A DNA stretch of 64,000 nucleotides from contig CAXEFP010000013.1 of the NCBI GenBank assembly GCA_963995525.1, positions 62,001 through 126,000 of the forward strand. Direction: 5' to 3'. Made by a program: the position numbers and the translations under genes. Under the pieces are notes generated by a model. That model was not told the DNA's origin and did not search any database. It saw nothing but the letters and a program-made list of their open reading frames with translations. Each line of letters begins with the position of its first letter. Positions within the stretch are counted from its first letter, which is position 1. Of this stretch, positions 12,063 through 25,093 are shown one piece after another. The DNA comes from Escarpia spicata. Lineage: Eukaryota; Annelida; Polychaeta; Sabellida; Siboglinidae.

Positions 12063-13040
12063 TTCACACCTATAACTTACGTAATATGTTCTTGTAACTT
12101 ACGTGACGGAGATAAAACGGTAACATGCATTCCCATTTGTGGTTAATCTAGTTATGTGTGTAGCTTGATATCAGTCTAGCCTTCGTGAAGATTTGTAACA
12201 TGCAAAACATATATTTGGGGTAAGACCACATTAAGGATCCGTCCGCCGAAAAAAGTGCACTTAAAATACCGTTATGCTGTGATATGCATATCTTTTTTTC
12301 GAACACTTTGATATGGGACATGTTTGTCTCGTGAGTACTGAATGTACTGCTGCTTTAGGCAAGATAAAACATCAAATGGGGATGAGTTTTAACACCTATA
12401 ACTTACGTAATATGTTCTTTTAACTTACGTGACGGAGATAAAACGGTAACATGCATTCCCATTTGTGGTTAATCTAGTTATGTGTGTAGCTTGATATCAG
12501 TCTAGCCTTCGTGAAGATTTGTAACATGCAAAACATATATTTGGGGTAAGACCACATTAAGGATCCGTCCGCCGAAAAAAGTGCACTTAAAATACCGTTA
12601 TGCTGTGATATGCATAACTTTTGTTCGAACACTTTGACATGGGACATGTTTGTCTCGTGAGTACTGAATGTACTGCTGCTTTAGACAAGATAAAACATCA
12701 AATGGGGATGAGTTTTCACACCTATAACTTACGTAATATGTTCTTGTAACTTACGTGACGGAGATAAAACGGTAACATGCATTCCCATTTGTGGTTAATC
12801 TAGTTATGTGTGTAGCTTGATATCAGTCTAGCCTTCGTGAAGATTTGTAACATGCAAAATATCTATTTGGGGTAAGACCACATTAAGGATCCGTCCGCCG
12901 AAAAAAGTGCACTTAAAATACCGTTATGCTGTGATATGCATAAATTTTGTTCGAACACTTTGACATGGGACATGTTTGTCTCGTGAGTACTGAATGTAGT
13001 GCTGCTTTAGACAAGATAAAACATCAAATGGGGATGAGTT
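11737..13040. repeat. Quartet P, first copy (M37-M40)
   Basis: Quartet P runs: a monomer with 'cttcgttaag', 'cataactttt' and 'gtactaaatg'; one with 'catatcttttttt'; one with 'ttaacacc' and 'gttcttttaac'; one with 'aaaatatctattt' and 'gtagtgctg'. It recurs at 14338 (offset 2,601 bp, that is eight monomers less a 7-bp deletion), 15642 and 23790. M37 is shared with quartet Q, so P and Q overlap here. Confidence 0.88.
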
Positions 13041-13366
13041 TTCACACCTATAACTTACGTAATATGTTCTTGTAACTTACGTGACGGAGATAAAACGGTA
13101 ACATGCATTCCCATTTGTGGTTAATCTAGTTATGTGTGTAGCTTGATATCAGTCTAGCCTTCATGAAGATTTGTAACATGCAAAATATATATTTGGGGAA
13201 AGACCACATTAAAGATCCGTCCGCCGAAAAAAGTGCACTTAAAATACCGTTATGCTGTGATATGCATACATTTTGTTCGAACAATTTGACATGGGACATG
13301 TTTGTCTCGTGAGTACTGAATGTACTGCTGCTTTAGACAAGATAAAACATCAAATGGGGATGAGTT
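13041..13366. repeat. Marker monomer M41 ('ggggaaagacc' type)
   Basis: This is the second copy of the marker type. It is followed, as at M24, by a monomer with 'gtacctcgatatc' and then one with 'ggtaaaatgcat', so a three-monomer context moved together. Confidence 0.9.
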
Positions 13367-13685
13367 TTCACACCTATAACTTACGTAATATGTTCTTGTA
13401 ACTTACGTGACGGAGATAAAACGGTAACATGCATTCCCATTTGTGATTAATCTAGTTATGTGTGTACCTCGATATCAGTCTAGCCTTCGTGAAGATTTGT
13501 AACATGCAAAACATCTATTTGGGGTAAGACCACATTAAGGATCCGTCCGCCGAAAAAAGTGCACTTAAAATACCGTTATGCTGTGATATGCATAAATTTG
13601 GTTCGAACACTTTGACATGTTTGTCTCGTGAGTACTGAATGTACTGCTGCTTTAGACAAGATAAAACATCAAATGGGGATGAGTT
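13367..13685. repeat. Monomer M42 with a 7-bp deletion (319 bp)
   Basis: The family sequence 'tttgacatgggacatgtttg' is shortened to 'tttgacatgtttg' near 13616. The lost 7 bp equal one period of the ACATG...ACATG direct repeat, which points to slippage between the two ACATG copies. This is the largest length change in the window and the only one above 1 bp. Confidence 0.95.
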
Positions 13686-14337
13686 TTCACACCTATAACT
13701 TACGTAATATGTTCTTGTAACTTACGTGACGGAGATAAAACGGTAAAATGCATTCCCATTTGTGGTTAATCTAGTTATGTGTGTAGCTTGATATCAGTCT
13801 AGCCTTCGTGAAGATTTGTAACATGCAAAACATATATTTGGGGTAAGACCACATTAAGGATCCGTCCGCCGAAAAAAGTGCACTTAAAATACCGTTATGC
13901 TGTGATATGCATATATTTTGTTCGAACACTTTGATATGGGACATGTTTGTCTCGTGAGTACTGAATGTACTGCTGCTTTAGGCAAGATAAAACATCAAAT
14001 GGGGATGAGTTTTCACACCTATAACTTACGTAATATGTTCTTGTAACTTACGTGACGGAGATAAAACGGTAACATGCATTCCCATTTGTGATTAATCTAG
14101 TTATGTGTGTACCTTGATATCAGTCTAGCCTTCGTGAAGATTTGTAACATGCAAAACATCTATTTGGGGTAAGACCACATTAAGGATCCGTCCGCCGAAA
14201 AAAGTGCATTTAAAATACCGTTATGCTGTGATATGCATATATTTTGTTCGAACACTTTGATATGGGACATGTTTGTCTCGTGAGTACTGAATGTACTGCT
14301 GCTTTAGGCAAGATAAAACATCAAATGGGGATGAGTT

Positions 14338-16945
14338 TTCACACCTATAACTTACGTAATATGTTCTTGTAACTTACGTGACGGAGATAAAACGGTAACA
14401 TGCATTCCCATTTGTGATTAATCTAGTTATGTGTGTACCTTGATATCAGTCTAGCCTTCGTTAAGATTTGTAACATGCAAAACATATATTTGGGGTAAGA
14501 CCACATTAAGGATCCGTCCGCCGAAAAAAGTGCACTTAAAATACCGTTATGCTGTGATATGCATAACTTTTGTTCGAACACTTTGACATGGGACATGTTT
14601 GTCTCGTGAGTACTAAATGTACTGCTGCTTTAGACAAGATAAAACATCAAATGGCGATGAGTTTTCACACCTATAACTTACGTAATATGTTCTTGTAACT
14701 TACGTGACGGAGATAAAACGGTAACATGCATTCCCATTTGTGGTTAATCTAGTTATGTGTGTAGCTTGATATCAGTCTAGCCTTCGTGAAGATTTGTAAC
14801 ATGCAAAACATATATTTGGGGTAAGACCACATTAAGGATCCGTCCGCCGAAAAAAGTGCACTTAAAATACCGTTATGCTGTGATATGCATATCTTTTTTT
14901 CGAACACTTTGATATGGGACATGTTTGTCTCGTGAGTACTGAATGTACTGCTGCTTTAGGCAAGATAAAACATCAAATGGGGATGAGTTTTAACACCTAT
15001 AACTTACGTAATATGTTCTTTTAACTTACGTGACGGAGATAAAACGGTAACATGCATTCCCATTTGTGGTTAATCTAGTTATGTGTGTAGCTTGATATCA
15101 GTCTAGCCTTCGTGAAGATTTGTAACATGCAAAACATATATTTGGGGTAAGACCACATTAAGGATCCGTCCGCCGAAAAAAGTGCACTTAAAATACCGTT
15201 ATGCTGTGATATGCATAACTTTTGTTCGAACACTTTGACATGGGACATGTTTGTCTCGTGAGTACTGAATGTACTGCTGCTTTAGACAAGATAAAACATC
15301 AAATGGGGATGAGTTTTCACACCTATAACTTACGTAATATGTTCTTGTAACTTACGTGACGGAGATAAAACGGTAACATGCATTCCCATTTGTGGTTAAT
15401 CTAGTTATGTGTGTAGCTTGATATCAGTCTAGCCTTCGTGAAGATTTGTAACATGCAAAATATCTATTTGGGGTAAGACCACATTAAGGATCCGTCCGCC
15501 GAAAAAAGTGCACTTAAAATACCGTTATGCTGTGATATGCATAAATTTTGTTCGAACACTTTGACATGGGACATGTTTGTCTCGTGAGTACTGAATGTAG
15601 TGCTGCTTTAGACAAGATAAAACATCAAATGGGGATGAGTTTTCACACCTATAACTTACGTAATATGTTCTTGTAACTTACGTGACGGAGATAAAACGGT
15701 AACATGCATTCCCATTTGTGATTAATCTAGTTATGTGTGTACCTTGATATCAGTCTAGCCTTCGTTAAGATTTGTAACATGCAAAACATGTATTTGGGGT
15801 AAGACCACATTAAGGATCCGTCCGCCGAAAAAAGTGCACTTAAAATACCGTTATGCTGTGATATGCATAACTTTTGTTCGAAAACTTTGACATGGGACAT
15901 GTTTGTCTCGTGAGTACTAAATGTACTGCTGCTTTAGACAAGATAAAACATCAAATGGCGATGAGTTTTCACACCTATAACTTACGTAATATGTTCTTGT
16001 AACTTACGTGACGGAGATAAAACGGTAACATGCATTCCCATTTGTGGTTAATCTAGTTATGTGTGTAGCTTGATATCAGTCTAGCCTTCGTGAAGATTTG
16101 TAACATGCAAAACATATATTTGGGGTAAGACCACATTAAGGATCCGTCCGCCGAAAAAAGTGCACTTAAAATACCGTTATGCTGTGATATGCATATCTTT
16201 TTTTCGAACACTTTGATATGGGACATGTTTGTCTCGTGAGTACTGAATGTACTGCTGCTTTAGGCAAGATAAAACATCAAATGGGGATGAGTTTTAACAC
16301 CTATAACTTACGTAATATGTTCTTTTAACTTACGTGACGGAGATAAAACGGTAACATGCATTCCCATTTGTGGCTAATCTAGTTATGTGTGTAGCTTGAT
16401 ATCAGTCTAGCCTTCGTGAAGATTTGTAACATGCAAAACATATATTTGGGGTAAGACCACATTAAGGATCCGTCCGCCGAAAAAAGTGCACTTAAAATAC
16501 CGTTATGCTGTGATATGCATAACTTTTGTTCGAACACTTTGACATGGGACATGTTTGTCTCGTGAGTACTGAATGTACTGCTGCTTTAGACAAGATAAAA
16601 CATCAAATGGGGATGAGTTTTCACACCTATAACTTACGTAATATGTTCTTGTAACTTACGTGACGGAGATAAAACGGTAACATGCATTCCCATTTGTGGT
16701 TAATCTAGTTATGTGTGTAGCTTGATATCAGTCTAGCCTTCGTGAAGATTTGTAACATGCAAAATATCTATTTGGGGTAAGACCACATTAAGGATCCGTC
16801 CGCCGAAAAAAGTGCACTTAAAATACCGTTATGCTGTGATATGCATAAATTTTGTTCGAACACTTTGACATGGGACATGTTTGTCTCGTGAGTACTGAAT
16901 GTAGTGCTGCTTTAGACAAGATAAAACTTCAAATGGGGATGAGTT
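14338..16945. repeat. Quartet P twice in tandem (4-monomer HOR, 2 x 1,304 bp)
   Basis: M45-M48 and M49-M52 are adjacent copies of quartet P; for example 'gttcttttaac' falls 1,304 bp apart. The second copy has its own marks: 'acatgtattt' and 'gaaaactttg' in M49, 'tggctaatc' in M51 and 'aaaacttcaaatg' in M52. The 'acatgtattt' mark reappears in M62, M72 and M74. Confidence 0.9.
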
Positions 16946-19900
16946 TTCACACCTATAACTTACGTAATATGTTCTTGTAACTTACGTGACGGAGATAAAA
17001 CGGTAAAATGCATTCCCATTTGTGGTTAATCTAGTTATGTGTGTAGCTTGATATCAGTCTAGCCTTCGTGAAGATTTGTAACATGCAAAACATCTATTTG
17101 GGGTAAGACCACATTAAGGATCCGTCCGCCGAAAAAAGTGCACTTAAAATACCGTTATGCTGTGATATGCATAAATTTGTTTGAACACTTTGACATGGGA
17201 CATGTTTGTCTCGTGAGTACTGAATGTAGTGCTGCTTTAGACAAGATAAAACATCAAATGGGGATGAGTTTTCAAACCTATAACTTACGTAATATGTTCT
17301 TGTAACTTACGTGACGGAGATAAAACGGTAACATGCATTCCCATTTGTGATTAATCTAGTTATGTGTGTACCTTGATATTAGTCTAGCCTTCGTGAAGAT
17401 TTGTAACATGCAAAACATCTATTTGGGGTAAGACCACATTAAGGATCCGTCCGCCGAAAAAAGTGCACTTAAAATACCGTTATGCTGTGATATGCATATA
17501 TTTTGTTCGAACACTTTGATATGGGACATGTTTGTCTCGTGAGTACTGAATGTACTGCTGCTTTAGGCAAGATAAAACATCAAATGGGGATGAGTTTTCA
17601 CACCTATAACTTACGTAATATGTTCTTGTAACTTACGTGACGGAGATAAAACGGTAACATGCATTCCCATTTGTGATTAATCTAGTTATGTGTGTACCTT
17701 GATATCAGTCTAGCCTTCGTGAAGATTTGTAACATGCAAAACATCTATTTGGGGTAAGACCACATTAAGGATCCGTCCGCCGAAAAAAGTGCACTTAAAA
17801 TACCGTTATACTGTGATATGCATATATTTTGTTCGAACACTTTGATATGGGACATGTTTGTCTCGTGAGTACTGAATGTACTGCTGCTTTAGGCAAGATA
17901 AAACATAAAATGGGGATGAGTTTTAACACCTATAACTTACGTAATATGTTCTTGTAACTTACGTGACGGAGATAAAACGGTAACATGCATTCCCATTTGT
18001 GGTTAATCTAGTTATGTGTGTAGCTTGATATCAGTCTAGCCTTCGTGAAGATTTGTAACATGCAAAACATCTATTTGGGGTAAGACCACATTAAGGATCC
18101 GTCCGCCGAAAAAAGTGCACTTAAAATACCGTTATGCTGTGATATGCATAAATTTTGTTCGAACACTTTGACATGGGACATGTTTGTCTCGTGAGTACTG
18201 AATGTAGTGCTGCTTTAGACAAGATAAAACATCAAATGGGGATGAGTTTTCAAACCTATAACTTACGTAATATGTTCTTGTAACTTACGTGACAGAGATA
18301 AAACGGTAACATGCATTCCCATTTGTGATTAATCTAGTTATGTGTGTAGCTTGATATCAGTCTAGCCTTCGTGAAGATTTGTAACATGCAAAACATCTAT
18401 TTGGGGTAAGACCACATTAAGGATCCGTCCGCCGAAAAAAGTGCACTTAAAATACCGTTATGCTGTGATATGCATAAATTTTGTTCGAACACTTTGACAT
18501 GGGACATGTCTGTCTCGTGAGTACTGAATGTAGTGCTGCTTTAGACAAGATAAAACATCAAATGGGGATGAGTTTTCAAACCTATAACTTACGTAATATG
18601 TTCTTGTAACTTACGTGACGGAGATAAAACGGTAACATGCATTCCCATTTGTGATTAATCTAGTTATGTGTGTACCTTGATATTAGTCTAGCCTTCGTGA
18701 AGATTTGTAACATGCAAAACATCTATTTGGGGTAAGACCACATTAAGGATCCGTCCGCCGAAAAAAGTGCACTTAAAATACCGTTATGCTGTGATATGCA
18801 TAAATTTTGTTCGAACACTTTGACATGGGACATGTTTGTCTCGTGAGTACTGAATGTACTGCTGCTTTAGACAAGATAAAACATCAAATGGCGATGAGTT
18901 TTCACACCTATAACTTACGTAATATGTTCTTGTAACTTACGTGACGGAGATAAAACGGTAACATGCATTCCCATTTGTGGTTAATCTAGTTATGTGTGTA
19001 GCTTGATATCAGTCTAGCCTTCGTGAAGATTTGTAACATGCAAAACATACATTTGGGGTAAGACCACATTAAGGATCCGTCGGCCGAAAAAAGTGCACTT
19101 AAAATACCGTTATACTGTGATATGCATATATTTTGTTCGAACACTTTGATATGGGACATGTTTGTCTCGTGAGTACTGAATGTACTGCTGCTTTAGACAA
19201 TATAAAACATCAAATGGGGATGAGTTTTCACAACTATAACTTACGTAATATGTTCTTGTAACTTACGTGACGGAGATAAAACGGTAACATGCATTCCCAT
19301 TTGTGGTTAATCTAGTTATGTGTGTAGCTTGATATTAGTCTAGCCTTCGTGAAGATTTGTAACATGCAAAATATATATTTGGGGTAAGACCACATTAAGG
19401 ATCCGTCCGCCGACAAAAGTGCACTTAAAATACCGTTATGCTGTGATATGCATAAACTTTTTTCAAACATTTTGACATGGGACATGTTTGTCTCGTGAGT
19501 ACTGAATGTACTGCTGCTTTAGACATGATAAAACATCAAATGGAGATGAGTTTTCACACCTATAACTTACGTAATATGTTCTTGTAACTTACGTGACGGA
19601 GATAAAACGGTAACATGCATTCCCATTTGTGATTAATCTAGTTATGTGTGTACCTTGATATCAGTCTAGCCTTCGTGAAGATTTGTAACATGCAAAACAT
19701 CTATTTGGGGTAAGACCACATTAAGGATCCGTCCGCCGAAAAAAGTGCACTTAAAATACCGTTATGCTGTGATATGCATAAATTTTGTTCAAACATTTTG
19801 ACATGGGACATGTTTGTCTCGTGAGTACTGAATGTACTGCTGCTTTAGACAAGATAAAACATCAAATGGGGATGAGTTTTCACACCTATAACTTACGTAA

Positions 19901-20530
19901 TATGTTCTTGTAACTTACGTGACGGAGATAAAACGGTAACATGCATTCCCATTTGTGATTAATCTAGTTATGTGTGTACCTTGATATCAGTCTAGCCTTC
20001 GTTAAGATTTGTAACATGCAAAACATGTATTTGGGGTAAGACCACATTAAGGATCCGTCCGCCGAAAAAAGTGCACTTAAAATACCGTTATGCTGTGATA
20101 TGCATAACTTTTGTTCGAACACTTTGACATGGGACATGTTTGTCTCGTGAGTACTAAATGTACTGCTGCTTTAGACAAGATAAAACATCAAATGGCGATG
20201 AGTTTTCACACCTATAACTTACGTAATATGTTCTTGTAACTTACGTGACGGAGATAAAACGGTAACATGCATTCCCATTTGTGGTTAATCTAGTTATGTG
20301 TGTAGCTTGATATCAGTCTAGCCTTCGTGAAGATTTGTAACATGCAAAACATATATTTGGGGTAAGACCACATTAAGGATCCGTCCGCCGAAAAAAGTGC
20401 ACTTAAAATACCGTTATGCTGTGATATGCATAAATTTTGTTCAAACATTTTGACATGGGACATGTTTGTCTCGTGAGTACTGAATGTACTGCTGCTTTAG
20501 ACAAGATAAAACATCAAATGGGGATGAGTT
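16946..20530. repeat. 11-monomer HOR unit (3,585 bp, M53-M63)
   Basis: This unit precedes a 10-monomer version of itself (M64-M73). M53 has 'ggtaaaatgc' and a 1-bp T deletion giving 'aaatttgtttgaac', as in M64. M54 has 'ttcaaacc' and 'gatattag'; M55 'ttatactg' and 'cataaaatgggg'; M56 'ttaacacc' and 'gtagtgctg'; M57 'gacagagat', 'gtgattaatc' with 'gtgtagctt', and 'acatgtctgtctcg'. M59-M61 are a T-U-V cassette, M62 has 'cttcgttaag' and 'acatgtattt', and M63 'gttcaaac'. The extra monomer relative to the next unit lies at M56/M57. Confidence 0.88.
18901..19878. repeat. T-U-V trimer cassette (M59-M61)
   Basis: Here T also carries 'ttatactg' and 'acaatataaaac', a version shared with M69 and M81 but not with T monomers at 2.6 or 50 kb ('ttatgctg'). 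V ends 'ggggatg' instead of the more usual 'ggcgatg'. Confidence 0.88.
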
Positions 20531-21507
20531 TTCACACCTATAACTTACGTAATATGTTCTTGTAACTTACGTGACGGAGATAAAACGGTAACATGCATTC
20601 CCATTTGTGGTTAATCTAGTTATGTGTGTAGCTTGATATCAGTCTAGCCTTCGTGAAGATTTGTAACATGCAAAACATATATTTGGGGTAAGACCACATT
20701 AAGGATCCGTCCGCCGAAAAAAGTGCACTTAAAATACCGTTATGCTGTGATATGCATAAATTTGTTTGAACACTTTGACATGGGACATGTTTGTCTCGTG
20801 AGTACTGAATGTAGTGCTGCTTTAGACAAGATAAAACATCAAATGGGGATGAGTTTTCAAACCTATAACTTACGTAATATGTTCTTGTAACTTACGTGAC
20901 GGAGATAAAACGGTAACATGCATTCCCATTTGTGATTAATCTAGTTATGTGTGTACCTTGATATTAGTCTAGCCTTCGTGAAGATTTGTAACATGCAAAA
21001 CATCTATTTGGGGTAAGACCACATTAAGGATCCGTCCGCCGAAAAAAGTGCACTTAAAATACCGTTATGCTGTGATATGCATATATTTTGTTCGAACACT
21101 TTGATATGGGACATGTTTGTCTCGTGAGTACTGAATGTACTGCTGCTTTAGCCAAGATAAAACATCAAATGGGGATGAGTTTTCACACCTATAACTTACG
21201 TAATATGTTCTTGTAACTTACGTGACGGAGATAAAACGGTAACATGCATTCCCATTTGTGATTAATCTAGTTATGTGTGTACCTTGATATCAGTCTAGCC
21301 TTCGTGAAGATTTGTAACATGCAAAACATCTATTTGGGGTAAGACCACATTAAGGATCCGTCCGCCGAAAAAAGTGCACTTAAAATACCGTTATACTGTG
21401 ATATGCATATATTTTGTTCGAACACTTTGATATGGGACATGTTTGTCTCGTGAGTACTGAATGTACTGCTGCTTTAGGCAAGATAAAACATAAAATGGGG
21501 ATGAGTT

Positions 21508-21833
21508 TTAACACCTATAACTTACGTAATATGTTCTTGTAACTTACGTGACGGAGATAAAACGGTAACATGCATTCCCATTTGTGATTAATCTAGTTAT
21601 GTGTGTAGCTTGATATCAGTCTAGCCTTCGTGAAGATTTGTAACATGCAAAACATCTATTTGGGGTAAGACCACATTAAGGATCCGTCCGCCGAAAAAAG
21701 TGCACTTAAAATACCGTTATGCTGTGATATGCATAAATTTTGTTCGAACACTTTGACATGGGACATGTCTGTCTCGTGAGTACTGAATGTAGTGCTGCTT
21801 TAGACAAGATAAAACATCAAATGGGGATGAGTT
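21508..21833. repeat. Hybrid monomer M67 (M56-type start, M57-type body)
   Basis: M67 opens with 'ttttaacacc', as M56 does after 'cataaaatgggg'. From about base 75 it carries the M57 set: 'gtgattaatc' with 'gtgtagctt' and 'acatgtctgtctcg'. The switch therefore lies roughly between monomer positions 6 and 79. This is what an unequal exchange between two adjacent monomers would leave, and it explains why the unit has 10 rather than 11 monomers. Confidence 0.85.
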
Positions 21834-22159
21834 TTCAAACCTATAACTTACGTAATATGTTCTTGTAACTTACGTGACGGAGATAAAACGGTAACATGCA
21901 TTCCCATTTGTGATTAATCTAGTTATGTGTGCACCTTGATATTAGTCTAGCCTTCGTGAAGATTTGTAACATGCAAAACATCTATTTGGGGTAAGACCAC
22001 ATTAAGGATCCGTCCGCCGAAAAAAGTGCACTTAAAATACCGTTATGCTGTGATATGCATAAATTTTGTTCGAACACTTTGACATGGGACATGTTTGTCT
22101 CGTGAGTACTGAATGTACTGCTGCTTTAGACAAGATAAAACATCAAATGGCGATGAGTT

Positions 22160-23137
22160 TTCACACCTATAACTTACGTAATATGTTCTTGTAACTTACG
22201 TGACGGAGATAAAACGGTAACATGCATTCCCATTTGTGGTTAATCTAGTTATGTGTGTAGCTTGATATCAGTCTAGCCTTCGTGAAGATTTGTAACATGC
22301 AAAACATACATTTGGGGTAAGACCACATTAAGGATCCGTCGGCCGAAAAAAGTGCACTTAAAATACCGTTATACTGTGATATGCATATATTTTGTTCGAA
22401 CACTTTGATATGGGACATGTTTGTCTCGTGAGTACTGAATGTACTGCTGCTTTAGACAATATAAAACATCAAATGGGGATGAGTTTTCACAACTATAACT
22501 TACGTAATATGTTCTTGTAACTTACGTGACGGAGATAAAACGGTAACATGCATTCCCATTTGTGGTTAATCTAGTTATGTGTGTAGCTTGATATTAGTCT
22601 AGCCTTCGTGAAGATTTGTAACATGCAAAATATATATTTGGGGTAAGACCACATTAAGGATCCGTCCGCCGACAAAAGTGCACTTAAAATACCGTTATGC
22701 TGTGATATGCATAAACTTTTTTCAAACATTTTGACATGGGACATGTTTGTCTCGTGAGTACTGAATGTACTGCTGCTTTAGACATGATAAAACATCAAAT
22801 GGAGATGAGTTTTCACACCTATAACTTACGTAATATGTTCTTGTAACTTACGTGACGGAGATAAAACGGTAACATGCATTCCCATTTGTGATTAATCTAG
22901 TTATGTGTGTACCTTGATATCAGTCTAGCCTTCGTGAAGATTTGTAACATGCAAAACATCTATTTGGGGTAAGACCACATTAAGGATCCGTCCGCCGAAA
23001 AAAGTGCACTTAAAATACCGTTATGCTGTGATATGCATAAATTTTGTTCAAACATTTTGACATGGGACATGTTTGTCTCGTGAGTACTGAATGTACTGCT
23101 GCTTTAGACAAGATAAAACATCAAATGGGGATGAGTT
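22160..23137. repeat. T-U-V trimer cassette (M69-M71)
   Basis: This copy equals M59-M61 at an offset of 3,259 bp, including 'ttatactg' in T and the 'ggggatg' end of V. Confidence 0.88.
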
Positions 23138-23789
23138 TTCACACCTATAACTTACGTAATATGTTCTTGTAACTTACGTGACGGAGATAAAACGGTAACA
23201 TGCATTCCCATTTGTGATTAATCTAGTTATGTGTGTACCTTGATATCAGTCTAGCCTTCGTTAAGATTTGTAACATGCAAAACATGTATTTGGGGTAAGA
23301 CCACATTAAGGATCCGTCCGCCGAAAAAAGTGCACTTAAAATACCGTTATGCTGTGATATGCATAACTTTTGTTCGAACACTTTGACATGGGACATGTTT
23401 GTCTCGTGAGTACTAAATGTACTGCTGCTTTAGACAAGATAAAACATCAAATGGCGATGAGTTTTCACACCTATAACTTACGTAATATGTTCTTGTAACT
23501 TACGTGACGGAGATAAAACGGTAACATGCATTCCCATTTGTGGTTAATCTAGTTATGTGTGTAGCTTGATATCAGTCTAGCCTTCGTGAAGATTTGTAAC
23601 ATGCAAAACATATATTTGGGGTAAGACCACATTAAGGATCCGTCCGCCGAAAAAAGTGCACTTAAAATACCGTTATGCTGTGATATGCATAAATTTTGTT
23701 CAAACATTTTGACATGGGACATGTTTGTCTCGTGAGTACTGAATGTACTGCTGCTTTAGACAAGATAAAACATCAAATGGGGATGAGTT

Positions 23790-25093
23790 TTCACACCTAT
23801 AACTTACGTAATATGTTCTTGTAACTTACGTGACGGAGATAAAACGGTAACATGCATTCCCATTTGTGATTAATCTAGTTATGTGTGTACCTTGATATCA
23901 GTCTAGCCTTCGTTAAGATTTGTAACATGCAAAACATGTATTTGGGGTAAGACCACATTAAGGATCCGTCCGCCGAAAAAAGTGCACTTAAAATACCGTT
24001 ATGCTGTGATATGCATAACTTTTGTTCGAACACTTTGACATGGGACATGTTTGTCTCGTGAGTACTAAATGTACTGCTGCTTTAGACAAGATAAAACATC
24101 AAATGGCGATGAGTTTTCACACCTATAACTTACGTAATATGTTCTTGTAACTTACGTGACGGAGATAAAACGGTAACATGCATTCCCATTTGTGGTTAAT
24201 CTAGTTATGTGTGTAGCTTGATATCAGTCTAGCCTTCGTGAAGATTTGTAACATGCAAAACATATATTTGGGGTAAGACCACATTAAGGATCCGTCCGCC
24301 GAAAAAAGTGCACTTAAAATACCGTTATGCTGTGATATGCATATCTTTTTTTCGAACACTTTGATATGGGACATGTTTGTCTCGTGAGTACTGAATGTAC
24401 TGCTGCTTTAGGCAAGATAAAACATCAAATGGGGATGAGTTTTAACACCTATAACTTACGTAATATGTTCTTTTAACTTACGTGACGGAGATAAAACGGT
24501 AACATGCATTCCCATTTGTGGTTAATCTAGTTATGTGTGTAGCTTGATATCAGTCTAGCCTTCGTGAAGATTTGTAACATGCAAAACATATATTTGGGGT
24601 AAGACCACATTAAGGATCCGTCCGCCGAAAAAAGTGCACTTAAAATACCGTTATGCTGTGATATGCATAACTTTTGTTCGAACACTTTGACATGGGACAT
24701 GTTTGTCTCGTGAGTACTGAATGTACTGCTGCTTTAGACAAGATAAAACATCAAATGGGGATGAGTTTTCACACCTATAACTTACGTAATATGTTCTTGT
24801 AACTTACGTGACGGAGATAAAACGGTAACATGCATTCCCATTTGTGGTTAATCTAGTTATGTGTGTAGCTTGATATCAGTCTAGCCTTCGTGAAGATTTG
24901 TAACATGCAAAATATCTATTTGGGGTAAGACCACATTAAGGATCCGTCCGCCGAAAAAAGTGCACTTAAAATACCGTTATGCTGTGATATGCATAAATTT
25001 TGTTCGAACACTTTGACATGGGACATGTTTGTCTCGTGAGTACTGAATGTAGTGCTGCTTTAGACAAGATAAAACATAAAATGGGGATGAGTT
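23790..25093. repeat. Quartet P, fourth copy (M74-M77)
   Basis: M74 ('cttcgttaag', 'acatgtattt', 'gtactaaatg'), M75 ('catatcttttttt'), M76 ('gttcttttaac') and M77 ('aaaatatctattt', 'gtagtgctg') repeat the P order. M72-M73 and M74 onward also show a 652-bp repeat of the 'acatgtattt' monomer. M77 ends in 'cataaaatgggg' instead of the usual P ending, matching the end of M55. M77 may thus be another junction, leading into M78-M83, which copy M56-M61. Confidence 0.85.

Larger units (their letters stand above)
20531..23789. repeat. 10-monomer HOR unit (3,259 bp, M64-M73)
   Basis: This is the second version of the preceding unit, one monomer shorter. M64-M66 align with M53-M55 at an 11-monomer offset. 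M68-M73 align with M58-M63 at a 10-monomer offset (3,259 bp; for example the T marker at 19042 and 22301). The register changes inside M67, a hybrid. Private changes include 'gctttagccaag' in M65 and 'gtgtgcacctt' in M68. Confidence 0.9.
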
